A stretch of 64,000 nucleotides of DNA from Aureimonas fodinaquatilis (GTDB lineage Bacteria; Pseudomonadota; Alphaproteobacteria; Rhizobiales; Rhizobiaceae): NCBI RefSeq assembly GCF_008369445.1, contig NZ_VTWH01000005.1:1-64000 (forward strand), written 5' to 3'. Positions 18,064-27,312 of the stretch are shown here, piece after piece. The stretch's first letter is position 1. Each line of letters opens with the position of its first letter. Made by a program: the position numbers and the translations under genes. The notes under the pieces are model-generated. The model saw only the letters and a list, made by a program, of their open reading frames with translations, did no database searches and had not been told where the DNA came from.

Positions 18064-20249
18064 TGGGTTCGGGCCTGCAACTTTGCAGCATCCTTGCTGC
18101 TGCGTCCGCGTTCCTTGAACAGGTAGTAAAGCCCTCTTTGCGTTTGGAACAGAGCTATTTTCAGGAAGTGGAAAGTGCCGCGTATCACGCCGGGATTGGT
18201 GCGACGCTCGGCCTGCAGGCGCGCCCATTGGTCTGAACTGGCAAAAACCAGATCGGCTATCAGGTTGTGATCGGTCGCATGCTTGGGCTCGAAAAGGCAG
18301 CCGATGATGACATTGTTGCCCGCCTGTTCAATGTTTCGAACGCTGATTGGCAGAGCTGGTTCGCCAATGTCTCGGGCCGGTTTGAAATGCAGAATTGCAT
18401 CGCTTGTTGTGGACGCACCTGCCGGCAACTGGCCGAAAAGCCTGACACGAGCGCCTGAAACGGACACATCCTCAATCGTGCCTGGCAGCGTTTTCCCGGC
18501 AAAATCAACATCGCAACGACGCTTGACGTTGATGCGCTGGGTCTGGCGCTTCGACGAGCGTTCAGACACGACGCCGAGCGCACAACCCGCGATAATCAGG
18601 TTCAAGAGGTTCCATCCACCCACAACCAGCGTCAGGTCGGCACGGTATGGCTCGGCATAAACACGGTATATGGTAACGCCAACAGCAATCAGCAGAATGA
18701 AGAATATGATGAAGAATGGCAGGCCGATTTCGGAAAGCCGGCTGTTGTTGATGGACTCATCCTTGGCGGTGACTTTGAACGTCGGCTTGCTGGGATTGAG
18801 CACGACCGATACTACGGCCGGCAGCAAGTGCACGGTCTGAACATATTCATACAGTTCGGAAATCCACGGCCAGCGATAGCGCCCGTACATGTAGTTCTGC
18901 ATGACAAGATTCACGGCCATGTAGGTGAGGGTATAGGCCAAAAATTCCCCGCCTGATGCGGTGAAGATCTGCAGATCAAAAAACAGGTAGAACAGCGGAG
19001 CAATCAGAAAGATCGCCCGCGGAAACGGAAACAGCCAGAACAGTGTCGAGGATGTGTAGCAGAGGCGCTGTGGCAAAGAGAGCCCGCGCTTGAGTGGGGG
19101 GAAGCGATACCGCAGAATCTGCATCATGCCCTGTGCCCAGCGGGAACGCTGGCCGATAAAGCTGGCAAAGGTTGCCGGCTGCAGACCAGCGATCAGCGGC
19201 TTGTCGACATAGATGCTGTTCCACCCGCGTGCATGCAGTTCCACCGCGGTTTCACAGTCTTCTGTAATGCTGACACCGGAAAATCCACCGGTCGTTTCCA
19301 GCGCCGCACGGCGTAGCACCGCCGCAGAACCGCAGAAAAACGCAGCGTTCCATTTGTCCAGCCCACGCTGAATAACGCCATAGAACATCTCGTTTTCAGA
19401 CGGCATGTGGTTGAACGTGCGCAGGTTGCGCTCAATCGGATCGGGATTCAGGAAGAAATGCGGGGTCTGCACCAGAAACAGTTTTGGATCTTCGCGAAAA
19501 TAGCCAACTGTTTCCTTCAAGAAATCCCGCGCAGGAGCGTGATCAGCATCGAACACCACAATCAGCTGGCCTTCGGAATGGGCCATGCCATTGTTCAGAT
19601 TTCCAGCCTTTGCGTGCTGGTTGCGCTCGCGCGTCAAATAGCGAGCGCCAAGATCTGCGCACAGTTTCTGCAGCCGGACATAGCGCGCTTCTGCAATCTG
19701 TGATGTTTCCGGGTCGTCGGAATTTCGCTTTTGCAGCGTTCCGCCGTCATCCAGCAACCAGACCGTCATTTTTTCCGGCGGATAGTCCATTGCCAGACAG
19801 GACGCCAATGTGTTGGCCAGCAGCTCTGCATCTTCATTGTAGGTTGGCACATACACATCAACTGTCGGCAACAATTCCGCAGGTTCTGCCTGGCGCGGTG
19901 GCCGTGGTGGCAAAGGCACGGAAACCACGAACAGGCTGAGAAACAGCATGAAAACGCTGTACATTTCAGCAAGATAGACAAGAAGGCCGGGTATGAAATT
20001 TTCGAGCTGATTGACGGGAGGCAAAGTGCTGGTTGTGCGCCAGTACACATAGCGAAGAACCACCGAGGTGCCCAGAGCCAGCGCCACCAGTCGCCAGCCG
20101 CCGTGGAGTTTCAGCGCTTTGATAACTGCCATTATGGTCAGCACAACGGCCACAGCAATCAGCTGCGTTTCCACGCTGACAGGCAGGGTAACAATCGTCA
20201 GCGCCAGAAATGCTGATATGACCCACAGGATGAAGGCGGCCACTGTCAT
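18060..20249 (-). CDS. bcsA: Cellulose synthase catalytic subunit BcsA (UDP-forming)
   Basis: A 729-residue inner-membrane GT2 glycosyltransferase that polymerises UDP-glucose and extrudes the chain. It has N-terminal membrane helices, then the catalytic motifs: DDGG, the DxD site in FDADHAP (about 233), TED (about 328) and QRSRW (about 366). More helices follow, then a C-terminal PilZ domain that binds cyclic di-GMP (RQTQR near 567 and DVSVSG). Activity should therefore depend on c-di-GMP. ATG 20249 is used, with AAGGG about ten bases upstream; an ATG at 20282 would add 11 residues. It sits second in the operon after bcsN. Confidence 0.97.
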   Translation of the reverse strand: MTVAAFILWVISAFLALTIVTLPVSVETQLIAVAVVLTIMAVIKALKLHGGWRLVALALGTSVVLRYVYWRTTSTLPPVNQLENFIPGLLVYLAEMYSVFMLFLSLFVVSVPLPPRPPRQAEPAELLPTVDVYVPTYNEDAELLANTLASCLAMDYPPEKMTVWLLDDGGTLQKRNSDDPETSQIAEARYVRLQKLCADLGARYLTRERNQHAKAGNLNNGMAHSEGQLIVVFDADHAPARDFLKETVGYFREDPKLFLVQTPHFFLNPDPIERNLRTFNHMPSENEMFYGVIQRGLDKWNAAFFCGSAAVLRRAALETTGGFSGVSITEDCETAVELHARGWNSIYVDKPLIAGLQPATFASFIGQRSRWAQGMMQILRYRFPPLKRGLSLPQRLCYTSSTLFWLFPFPRAIFLIAPLFYLFFDLQIFTASGGEFLAYTLTYMAVNLVMQNYMYGRYRWPWISELYEYVQTVHLLPAVVSVVLNPSKPTFKVTAKDESINNSRLSEIGLPFFIIFFILLIAVGVTIYRVYAEPYRADLTLVVGGWNLLNLIIAGCALGVVSERSSKRQTQRINVKRRCDVDFAGKTLPGTIEDVSVSGARVRLFGQLPAGASTTSDAILHFKPARDIGEPALPISVRNIEQAGNNVIIGCLFEPKHATDHNLIADLVFASSDQWARLQAERRTNPGVIRGTFHFLKIALFQTQRGLYYLFKERGRSSKDAAKLQARTQ

Positions 20250-20292
20250 GGAGTGACATCCCTTGAGAGTTTTATGGAGCATTCACCGCAGG

Positions 20293-21297
20293 TCAGTTGC
20301 ATTCGACGCTGTCCCCACTCGCGCTGGGCAGGCACAACCTTGCAGCGGGCCTCGCATTGGTCGTTGTCGGCGGAGGTGGCGGTGCAGCGGCGGCCGGCTG
20401 CGGCGCCGCCGGGGCAGATGCTGCCGGTGGCAAAGGCACCGCTGGCCCGGTTGGTTGTGGCAGAGGCGCGGGGGTTACCGTCTGTTGCGCCGGTGCGCTT
20501 CTGGCTGCGGCGCGGCGCGCAGGCTGTGCCGGGGCGGCCACCGGGGCAGGTTCGGCATTGGGCAGCACTGAATTGAACCCACCGCCCGCAACCGGGAAGA
20601 TTGGCTGACCAGACTTGCCCAGTCGTTCGTCGGGTCCCATCGGGTCACCGTAGGGGTTCCACTGAAAATTTCCGATAAAGGCGTTGATGGTAAAGCCATA
20701 CATATATTGCAGAAGCTGCTCTTCGCTCTGATTGGGCGAACACAGGCGCATGCGAAGCTGTATGGTTCCCCGGGCACGCATGATCAAAGTCGTATTGTCG
20801 GTCCCGGTAATACGCTGCCATGTATAGATGCAGACATCGCCGGAACCTGCGCGTCCAACCGCATAGGAAAACGGGCCATACTGGTTCTGAACATAGGCAC
20901 CGGCCTGGCGCATCGGAACACCGGGCAAAGCGGCATGAATTTCCTTCACAACCTCGGAAGATCGCAAGGGCTGATCGGAAAGTGTTGAGTCGTTTGCACC
21001 AGGGGCAGCAATACCGACCGGGGTGAAGAGGCTGACATTGATGTAGTTTTCGCCAGACTGTCCACCCTCTGCCGCCAAAATGATTTTCTGCTCTGTGGCG
21101 TTGCTGTAGCGCCGTTCCACCACACTCAGCATGGCGGGGCCGCCTGGGGCAGGGGTTATGAAAGCGCCTTCGGGTGGTACATAGCGATAGCTGGAGGCCA
21201 GTTCCGGCGTGGTCGTGGTGCACCCGGAAAGCATGGTGATTGCGCCAAGCAGGCAAAGCGCGGTCTGGTGCCATGGTTTAAGAGAATGCCAGCTCAC
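20293..21297 (-). CDS. bcsN: Cellulose biosynthesis protein BcsN (lipoprotein)
   Basis: A 334-residue predicted lipoprotein (lipobox LSGC, Cys about 26) of the BcsN family. The family is found with cellulose operons of Rhizobiales. Residues 30-240 form the conserved domain (YVPPEGAF, then YSNATEQKIILAAEGGQSG). The last 90 residues are a Pro/Ala-rich low-complexity tail. Its exact role is unknown; it is usually the first gene of type III bcs operons, as here. The promoter lies in the 400-base gap shared with the divergent transaldolase gene. Confidence 0.9.
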   Translation of the reverse strand: MSWHSLKPWHQTALCLLGAITMLSGCTTTTPELASSYRYVPPEGAFITPAPGGPAMLSVVERRYSNATEQKIILAAEGGQSGENYINVSLFTPVGIAAPGANDSTLSDQPLRSSEVVKEIHAALPGVPMRQAGAYVQNQYGPFSYAVGRAGSGDVCIYTWQRITGTDNTTLIMRARGTIQLRMRLCSPNQSEEQLLQYMYGFTINAFIGNFQWNPYGDPMGPDERLGKSGQPIFPVAGGGFNSVLPNAEPAPVAAPAQPARRAAARSAPAQQTVTPAPLPQPTGPAVPLPPAASAPAAPQPAAAAPPPPPTTTNARPAARLCLPSASGDSVECN

Positions 21298-21696
21298 GAT
21301 GCTTTTACTCTCCTGTACGCGCTGCTCTGTGCGGACAATCCTTCACTATCAAGGGTTGCCAAAAAACCAAACCGGACACCCAAAAGGGGTACAAAGACCA
21401 TGTATTTCGTGTTGTTGGCGTATAGTCTAGGTGTAAATTCCTGTCAGATGAAAAATACCAGTAGTTGTGCTATTGCTGACACGCACCCGGTAGGACCGAT
21501 TCCAGGAAAAATTTTGGCGGTGCGGCCACTGAGGTGGTTCTGGCGGTTCCATTTGCAGACGCTATGGAATAAACCATGACAAGCAAATCTGGGGAGCGAT
21601 TTCGCGTCCGAAATTGCAACTGGGCAACAAGATAGTGCCATTTTTAGCGGTATTCGAAAAATGGTCGCGATGTGATTTACGAAGGCACGAAATTCC
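21298..21696. promoter_or_regulatory. Divergent gap between bcsN and transaldolase
   Basis: A 399-base region that must hold the promoters of the cellulose operon (leftward) and the transaldolase gene (rightward). It includes an A-rich tract near 21360-21385. A short open frame of about 59 codons (ATG near 21400 to TGA near 21577) has no ribosome site and no recognisable family, so I do not call it. No clear operator was found. Confidence 0.4.
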
Positions 21697-22653
21697 ATGA
21701 CCAACAAGCTTGAACAACTGCGTGCAATGACAACAGTCGTTGCTGATACCGGTGATATTGAAGCGGTGCGCCGCCTGCAGCCGGTTGATTGCACGACCAA
21801 CCCGACACTGGTGCTCAAAGCGGTTGCGCTGCCACAATTTGCAGACGCGCTGGATGAGGCTGTGCAGTGGGGCAAAGCCCAATCCCTGAAAGAAGATGCG
21901 CGCGTTGCCGCGGTTGCAGATCGGCTGGCAATTTCTGTTGGTGTTGCTCTGTCCCAAATCGTACCAGGTCGCGTTTCAACCGAGGTTGATGCAGACCTGT
22001 CTTTCGATACGCAAGCTTCCATTGCCAAGGGGCGGGAAATCATAGCCGCTTATGAGGCGCGCGGTGTTTCACGAGACCGCATTCTGATCAAGCTGGCGTC
22101 CACATGGGAAGGCATTCGTGCGGCAGAAGTTTTGCAGGGCGAAGGGATCGACTGCAACATGACGCTGATTTTCAACGCCCCGCAGGCAATTGCCTGTGCA
22201 GATGCCGGCGCATTTCTGATTTCGCCTTTCGTTGGCCGTATTCTGGACTGGCACGTCAAGCATACAGGCAAGACATTCACACCGGAGGAAGACCCGGGCG
22301 TGATCTCGGTTCGCAATATCTACAACTCCTTCAAGGCGCACGGCATCAAGACCGTTGTCATGGGCGCATCGTTCCGTTCGGCCGGCGAAGTCGAGGCACT
22401 GGCCGGCTGTGACAGACTGACAATCTCGCCAGCATTGCTGGATGAGCTTGCCAAGGATGAAGGCAAGCTTGAGCGTCGCCTTTCGCCGGACACATCGGGT
22501 GATGTGCCAGCGCGCAAAAGCTATGATGAGGCTGCGTTCCGCTGGGCTATGAATGAAGATGCCATGGCCACGGAAAAGTTGTCAGAAGGCATTCGGTCTT
22601 TCGCGGCCGATCTGGCCAAGCTGCGCAGCCTGGTGGCTGAGCGCCTGGCCTGA
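21697..22653 (+). CDS. tal: Transaldolase
   Basis: A 318-residue transaldolase of the TalB type. It transfers a dihydroxyacetone unit between sugar phosphates in the non-oxidative pentose phosphate pathway. Visible motifs are the N-terminal DCTTNPTLVLKA and the active-site region RILIKLASTWEGIRAA, whose Lys (about 132) forms the Schiff base. VMGASFRSAGEVEALAGCD is near the C-terminus. Length equals that of the E. coli enzyme. The gene stands alone and is followed at once by a strong terminator. Confidence 0.97.
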   Translation: MTNKLEQLRAMTTVVADTGDIEAVRRLQPVDCTTNPTLVLKAVALPQFADALDEAVQWGKAQSLKEDARVAAVADRLAISVGVALSQIVPGRVSTEVDADLSFDTQASIAKGREIIAAYEARGVSRDRILIKLASTWEGIRAAEVLQGEGIDCNMTLIFNAPQAIACADAGAFLISPFVGRILDWHVKHTGKTFTPEEDPGVISVRNIYNSFKAHGIKTVVMGASFRSAGEVEALAGCDRLTISPALLDELAKDEGKLERRLSPDTSGDVPARKSYDEAAFRWAMNEDAMATEKLSEGIRSFAADLAKLRSLVAERLA

Positions 22654-22660
22654 AATGAAA

Positions 22661-22696
22661 GAGGCGCTTTCGTTTGGTGACGAACGCGCCTTTTTT
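22661..22696 (+). terminator. Rho-independent terminator of transaldolase
   Basis: GGCGC-T-TTCGT pairs with ACGAA-C-GCGCC around TTGGTG, followed by TTTTTT. It begins about 8 bases after the stop codon. Confidence 0.9.
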
Positions 22697-22720
22697 GAAT
22701 GGCCTTGATGAAATGTGAGT

Positions 22721-23722
22721 TCAGGGCCGCGCTGCGGCAGAACCGAACAAGGCCCGGAGCTGAGCTTCTTTTTCGTTGACCAGCCAGCCATAATAATTCT
22801 CTTCCGGCAGGCGTGGCGCCTGCCGTGACGTTGCGCGTTGCCGGTTTTCCCGCGCCAGAGCCGCCGCCCGCCCGGCCGGATTGCCAACATTGTAAAGCGT
22901 GGCAACGACACCCGGATTCCTGGAAATATCAAACCGGGCGATATCGCGATAAGCCTTGATGGATGTGCTGATGACGGCGGCCATATAGGCCAGGGTTTTA
23001 TCGGGGTCCATGATCGCTGCATAAACCTCGGCAGCGTTCGCCGGGTCCAGCTCTTTATAACCTGACGTTCTGTTCACAACATCCGACACGGACAGGGCGG
23101 TGAGTGGACTCAGCTGGCCCAGGCCGAAAGTCTGGCCGGCATAGTAGGGCTGGAAGAATACAACCGCAAAACGCTGGTCCGGAAAAGCCAGTCCGTCGAC
23201 AGTACGGCCGCGATAATTGGCTTCGAAAACAGTTTCGCGGCAGGACCAGCGCCCGGCATCGGTTTTGGCGCTGTCGCACTCCTGAAATGCTGGTCTGCTC
23301 AGCAGCTCTGCAAGGGAAAGGTTTTTATATCCAAAGCGAAGATCAGATTTCAGATAGGCTGCCGCTTTGACATAATAGGTCTGCAACCGGTCCAGCGCAT
23401 CAACATTATAGGTGTGCTCGCCAACCAGCGAGCCGGCAATATGAACCGGGTCGATGCCGTATTGCCGGGAAACCGCAGCTATCTTGTTGCGAAGGGCAGT
23501 GTCTGTCTTCAACAAATTATAGATACGATTGTACTTTACCTCAAACGTCGAATTGAGCTGATCTGTGCGGCGGTAGGAGCCGCTGGGAACCGGCGGTTGC
23601 TTGGCATGCCGGTTACCGGGCGGTGTCATGTCCAGGGCATAGACATTCGAGGTTGCAAAAAGGCACAGGGCCAGAAGGCAAATACGAAACAGCCCCAAGA
23701 GCTGGCATTGGGTGGCAAACAT
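22721..23722 (-). CDS. DUF1402 family protein
   Basis: A 333-residue exported protein of the DUF1402 family, which is largely confined to Hyphomicrobiales. A signal peptide covers about residues 1-29 (FRICLLALCLFATSNVYA). The middle contains YGIDPVHIAGSLVGEHTYN and FGLGQLSPLTAL, which recall the glutamate and substrate regions of lytic transglycosylases (an E, then G-x-GQ-x-SP). A cell-wall role is therefore possible but unproven. ATG 23722 gives a good signal peptide; a TTG 36 bases upstream is a weaker alternative. Confidence 0.88.
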   Translation of the reverse strand: MFATQCQLLGLFRICLLALCLFATSNVYALDMTPPGNRHAKQPPVPSGSYRRTDQLNSTFEVKYNRIYNLLKTDTALRNKIAAVSRQYGIDPVHIAGSLVGEHTYNVDALDRLQTYYVKAAAYLKSDLRFGYKNLSLAELLSRPAFQECDSAKTDAGRWSCRETVFEANYRGRTVDGLAFPDQRFAVVFFQPYYAGQTFGLGQLSPLTALSVSDVVNRTSGYKELDPANAAEVYAAIMDPDKTLAYMAAVISTSIKAYRDIARFDISRNPGVVATLYNVGNPAGRAAALARENRQRATSRQAPRLPEENYYGWLVNEKEAQLRALFGSAAARP

Positions 23723-23844
23723 TGAAAACCGCTGGCAGAATTTCCGACGCCGTAGCAATATGCTGGCACTGACAGAAATTCCCTAGCATGTATCGTTGTT
23801 GACGTTCAATCTCCGGTTTTCGATATATCCCACCCAGCACAAGC

Positions 23845-24984
23845 TTAGGGAGCAGAGCGCAATTGCAAAATTGAGCCGGGGCCACCGCGTTGCTCGGCAA
23901 TTGCATAGATGCTTCCGTCGGGCGCAATCGTGACATCGCGAACGCGCGTTTCCAGCGGAATGCGCTCTTCCGTCACGACCTTGTTATCCTGCACATGCAG
24001 CACAACAATTCCGCGCGAAACCAGCCCGCCGATCAGAAAAGCGTCATTCCATTCAGGGAATTCGTCGCCCTGATAAGCCACCATACCGGATGGGCCGATG
24101 ACCGGTGTCCAGTAATAAACCGGCGGCTCCATGCCGTCCGCGGCAGTCTGCCCGTCGCCAATTTTTGCGCCTGAATATTCCAGACCATATGTGACAATGG
24201 GCCAGCCATAGTTCAAACCGGCCTGGGGCTGGTTCAACTCATCTCCGCCACGCGGCCCATGCTCGACGATCCACAAGTCTCCATCGGCATCAATCGTTGC
24301 CGCCTGGGTGTTTCTGTGGCCGTAGGACCAGATTTCAGGCAACGCACCTTCAGTGCCGATGAAAGGGTTGCCATTTGCCGGCTGACCATCCGCGGTAATG
24401 CGGAAGACTTTGCCCAGTCCACTGCCAAGCTCCTGCGCCTGTCCACGCACCTGGCTGTCGGAGCGGTCTCCTACGGTTACAAAAAGATTGCCATCGGGAG
24501 CAAACACCAGACGGGAACCGAAATGCGCATTGCCTCGGTATGCGGGTGTCTGGCGAAAAATAACCTGCACATCCTGCAACTGGCCGCCATTGTCGTTCCG
24601 GTCCAGACGGGCTTTGGCCACAGTGGTTCCGTTGCCGCTTTCCCGAGGTTCGGAATAGGAAAAGAAGACCGTGCTGTCGTTGGCAAAATCGGGACTGAGA
24701 GCCAAATCCAGAAGCCCGCCCTGTCCGCGGGCATCGACTTCCGGCACACCGTCAATCTCAACCACGGGTTTTCCGCTGGTGCTGACAATCAGCATCTGGC
24801 CGTTTTTGGCCGTCGCCAGAAGCTCACCATCGGGCAGAACTTCCAGTGCCCACAGGGCTGGCAGATCGTCCGCAACGACATTCACCGCTACGCGGGAGCT
24901 GACGTCGGGGGCTGGTGCATCTGAATTGGAAAAGGCAGGTGCGCACATCGCGCCTGATAGAAGAAGCAGTACCAAAGATCGCAT
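23845..24984 (-). CDS. PQQ-dependent sugar dehydrogenase (GSDH/YliI family)
   Basis: A 379-residue periplasmic beta-propeller protein. The signal peptide is MRSLVLLLLSGAMCAPAFS. Family motifs are VLPDGELLATAKNGQ, then LDLALSPDFANDSTVFFSYSEP, RDSQ/QELGS, YGHRNTQA and EHGPRGGDELN. These match soluble aldose sugar dehydrogenases such as E. coli YliI. They oxidise sugars using PQQ; no PQQ synthesis gene is in the window. An in-frame GTG at 25029 with GGAG four bases upstream is an alternative start. It lies just downstream of hslU on the same strand. Confidence 0.9.
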   Translation of the reverse strand: MRSLVLLLLSGAMCAPAFSNSDAPAPDVSSRVAVNVVADDLPALWALEVLPDGELLATAKNGQMLIVSTSGKPVVEIDGVPEVDARGQGGLLDLALSPDFANDSTVFFSYSEPRESGNGTTVAKARLDRNDNGGQLQDVQVIFRQTPAYRGNAHFGSRLVFAPDGNLFVTVGDRSDSQVRGQAQELGSGLGKVFRITADGQPANGNPFIGTEGALPEIWSYGHRNTQAATIDADGDLWIVEHGPRGGDELNQPQAGLNYGWPIVTYGLEYSGAKIGDGQTAADGMEPPVYYWTPVIGPSGMVAYQGDEFPEWNDAFLIGGLVSRGIVVLHVQDNKVVTEERIPLETRVRDVTIAPDGSIYAIAEQRGGPGSILQLRSAP

Positions 24985-25050
24985 GATTGTTTTCAAGAGT
25001 GCTTTCGCGGTGCGTAACCGCGAGAGCACCCAACTCCATGTTTGTCGGGG

Positions 25051-26358
25051 CTACAGGATGTAACTGGACAAATCCTTGTTGCCGGCAATGCCATCCAGCG
25101 CCTTGCGAACATACTCGGCATCAACAACATGCGTTTCGCCACCCTTATCCGGGGCCTCGAATGAGATATCGTCCAGCACGCGTTCCATGACAGTTTGCAG
25201 CCGCCTTGCGCCGATGTTTTCGACAGTCGAATTTAGGGAAACGGCCAGATCAGCAATGGCATCAATTGCATCATCGGTGATCTCAAGCTGCACGTTTTCC
25301 GTTAGCATCAGGGCAATATACTGCTTGATCAGCGAAGCTTCCGTTTCCGTCAGGATGCGCCGGAAGTCGTCTTTTGTCAGGGCCTTCAACTCAACGCGAA
25401 TTGGCAGGCGCCCTTGCAATTCGGGCAGAAGATCCGACGGTTTTGAAACGTGAAATGCGCCGGAGGCTATGAACAATATGTGATCTGTTTTGACCGGACC
25501 GTGTTTGGTTGCGACGGTCGTTCCTTCAACCAGCGGCAAAAGATCGCGTTGCACGCCCTCCCGGCTGACACCAGCACCCGTACCACCTTCACGATTAACC
25601 ACTTTGTCGATTTCATCGAGAAAGACGATACCGTTGTTTTCAACCGCGGCTATGGCGTCGGCAACCACCACTTCGCTGTCGAGCAGCTTGTCAGATTCTT
25701 CCGCAATCAGCAGCTCGTAACTGTCCTTGACAGACGTGCGCCGTTGCTTGGTGCGGTTCCCCAGCGCTTTGCCGAACATGTCTGAAAGGTTCAGAACCCC
25801 GATATTTGCGCCAGGCATGCCGGGAATTTCCATACCGCCCATCGGGTTGGAATTGTCGGCCAGTTCAACTTCGATTTCTGTTTCATCCATTTCGCCCGCG
25901 CGAAGGCGCTTGCGAAAACTGTCTCTGGTCGCGGGGGAGGCGGTTTTGCCCACCAATGCGTCCAGCACCCGCTCTTCAGCGCCATGGTGCGCCTTGGCGC
26001 GCACTTCCTCGCGCTTTTTCTCGCGGACCAGCCCTATGCCGATTTCCACCAGATCGCGCACAATCTGTTCAACGTCGCGCCCGACATATCCCACTTCGGT
26101 GAATTTCGTCGCTTCCACCTTGATAAAGGGCGCGCCCGCCAGTTTGGCCAGGCGACGCGAAATTTCGGTCTTGCCAACGCCGGTCGGTCCTATCATCAGA
26201 ATGTTCTTGGGCATGACCTCTTCACGCAACGCGCCGGTCAATTGCTGCCGACGCCAGCGATTGCGCAGAGCCACGGCAACAGCGCGCTTTGCTTCATTCT
26301 GGCCAATGATGTGGCGGTCGAGTTCCGAAACGATCTCGCGAGGGGAAAAGTCAGACAT
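25051..26358 (-). CDS. hslU: ATP-dependent protease ATPase subunit HslU
   Basis: A 435-residue AAA+ unfoldase that feeds substrates to the HslV peptidase in the cytoplasm. It has the N-terminal [14 protein letters not shown], Walker [10 protein letters not shown] (about 58-66), the I-domain from about 110 to 240, Walker B IVFLDEID, and the conserved C-terminus ending DLSSYIL that docks into HslV. The length is exactly that of rhizobial HslU. Its partner hslV is not adjacent but 5.7 kb away on the other strand, beyond the his genes. In most relatives the two are close together. Confidence 0.98.
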   Translation of the reverse strand: MSDFSPREIVSELDRHIIGQNEAKRAVAVALRNRWRRQQLTGALREEVMPKNILMIGPTGVGKTEISRRLAKLAGAPFIKVEATKFTEVGYVGRDVEQIVRDLVEIGIGLVREKKREEVRAKAHHGAEERVLDALVGKTASPATRDSFRKRLRAGEMDETEIEVELADNSNPMGGMEIPGMPGANIGVLNLSDMFGKALGNRTKQRRTSVKDSYELLIAEESDKLLDSEVVVADAIAAVENNGIVFLDEIDKVVNREGGTGAGVSREGVQRDLLPLVEGTTVATKHGPVKTDHILFIASGAFHVSKPSDLLPELQGRLPIRVELKALTKDDFRRILTETEASLIKQYIALMLTENVQLEITDDAIDAIADLAVSLNSTVENIGARRLQTVMERVLDDISFEAPDKGGETHVVDAEYVRKALDGIAGNKDLSSYIL

Positions 26359-26579
26359 GATCTCTTTTTCTAAGTCTGCGGTATGGCTACCGTTGATTAC
26401 CGTATTACTAGATGGGAATAGCCATTGGCGTTCGCCACCCTCTCAACTCACTGACGTGAAAAGTTGGGTATGAACATCATTATCTGCCCGCAGCATGGTT
26501 ACGCCGCAATCCCGATTTCGGCTAGTTTCGTAACGACAGTGATTTGGCATGTTCCGGCCATTTCCTTTACTGGGGTGAC

Positions 26580-27302
26580 ATGGCAGCTGAAGGACAAACC
26601 GTCTGGAGCCTTCTGACAGGTGTGCAACAACCTGTGGCTGAAACACGGCTTCAGGATCTGCTGACCTGCGTCGCGTCGCTTTACGGATATTCACATGCCG
26701 GATTTGTCACGCTGGATCGTGCTGGCAGTGAGCTGGAGCTGATTTTATCCAACTGGGATGAAGACTTTACCGCCGCGTATGAAGCACAGCATCTCAACCG
26801 CTATTCACCGATTGTGCGCGCGTTGAAGGCAGATCCCGAACCATTTGTATGGACGGTTGAATCGCTGTTTGGTTACGATCCGACAGAGCCTGAAACTTTT
26901 GAAGGGCCGGTGCAGTTTCTGCTGGGAGAACAGCTATGTGGCGGCATGTTTCTACCAGTCCACGGTTTGACCGGTTTTTGTGGTGCCATCAGCTTTCTGG
27001 GCGGGCGCAGTTCTCCCTCTACAGCAGAAATCAACGAGATGCGCTGCGCCGGATTTGCCTTGTTCGGAATGCTGGCGGCATTTCGGTTTGAGGAAAACCG
27101 ACTGAACAATCCGTTGTCCCAGCGCGAAAAAGACTGCCTGAAACTGGCAATGCTTGGCAAAACCTCGTCAGAAATCGGCTCGATGATCAGCCTGTCAGAA
27201 TACACTGTTTCCCAGCATTTGGCATCGGCGACCCGTAAAATGGGGGCTGCGAACCGCACCCATGCCGTGGCAATGGCGGCCCAGCTCGGATATCTCAGCT
27301 GA
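26580..27302 (+). CDS. LuxR family regulator, autoinducer-binding type (orphan)
   Basis: A 240-residue LuxR-type regulator. The N-terminal 165 residues are an autoinducer-binding domain. Aligned by eye with LuxR/TraR, the pocket keeps Tyr61, Pro71 and Trp85. It has Phe for Trp57 and Ser for the acyl-homoserine-lactone-contacting Asp70 (NRYSPIV). The C-terminal helix-turn-helix is canonical (LSQREKDCLKLAMLGKTSSE then SEYTVSQHLASATRK). No luxI homologue is present in the window, so it is a LuxR solo. Start ATG 26580 is preferred over a TTG 36 bases upstream. The gene diverges from hslU and converges on coaA. Confidence 0.92.
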   Translation: MAAEGQTVWSLLTGVQQPVAETRLQDLLTCVASLYGYSHAGFVTLDRAGSELELILSNWDEDFTAAYEAQHLNRYSPIVRALKADPEPFVWTVESLFGYDPTEPETFEGPVQFLLGEQLCGGMFLPVHGLTGFCGAISFLGGRSSPSTAEINEMRCAGFALFGMLAAFRFEENRLNNPLSQREKDCLKLAMLGKTSSEIGSMISLSEYTVSQHLASATRKMGAANRTHAVAMAAQLGYLS

Positions 27303-27312
27303 ACGATTTCGG

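Noticed and set aside
21400-21579. Short open frame between bcsN and transaldolase
   Set aside because: No ribosome site, no known family, and it lies in what must be promoter DNA.
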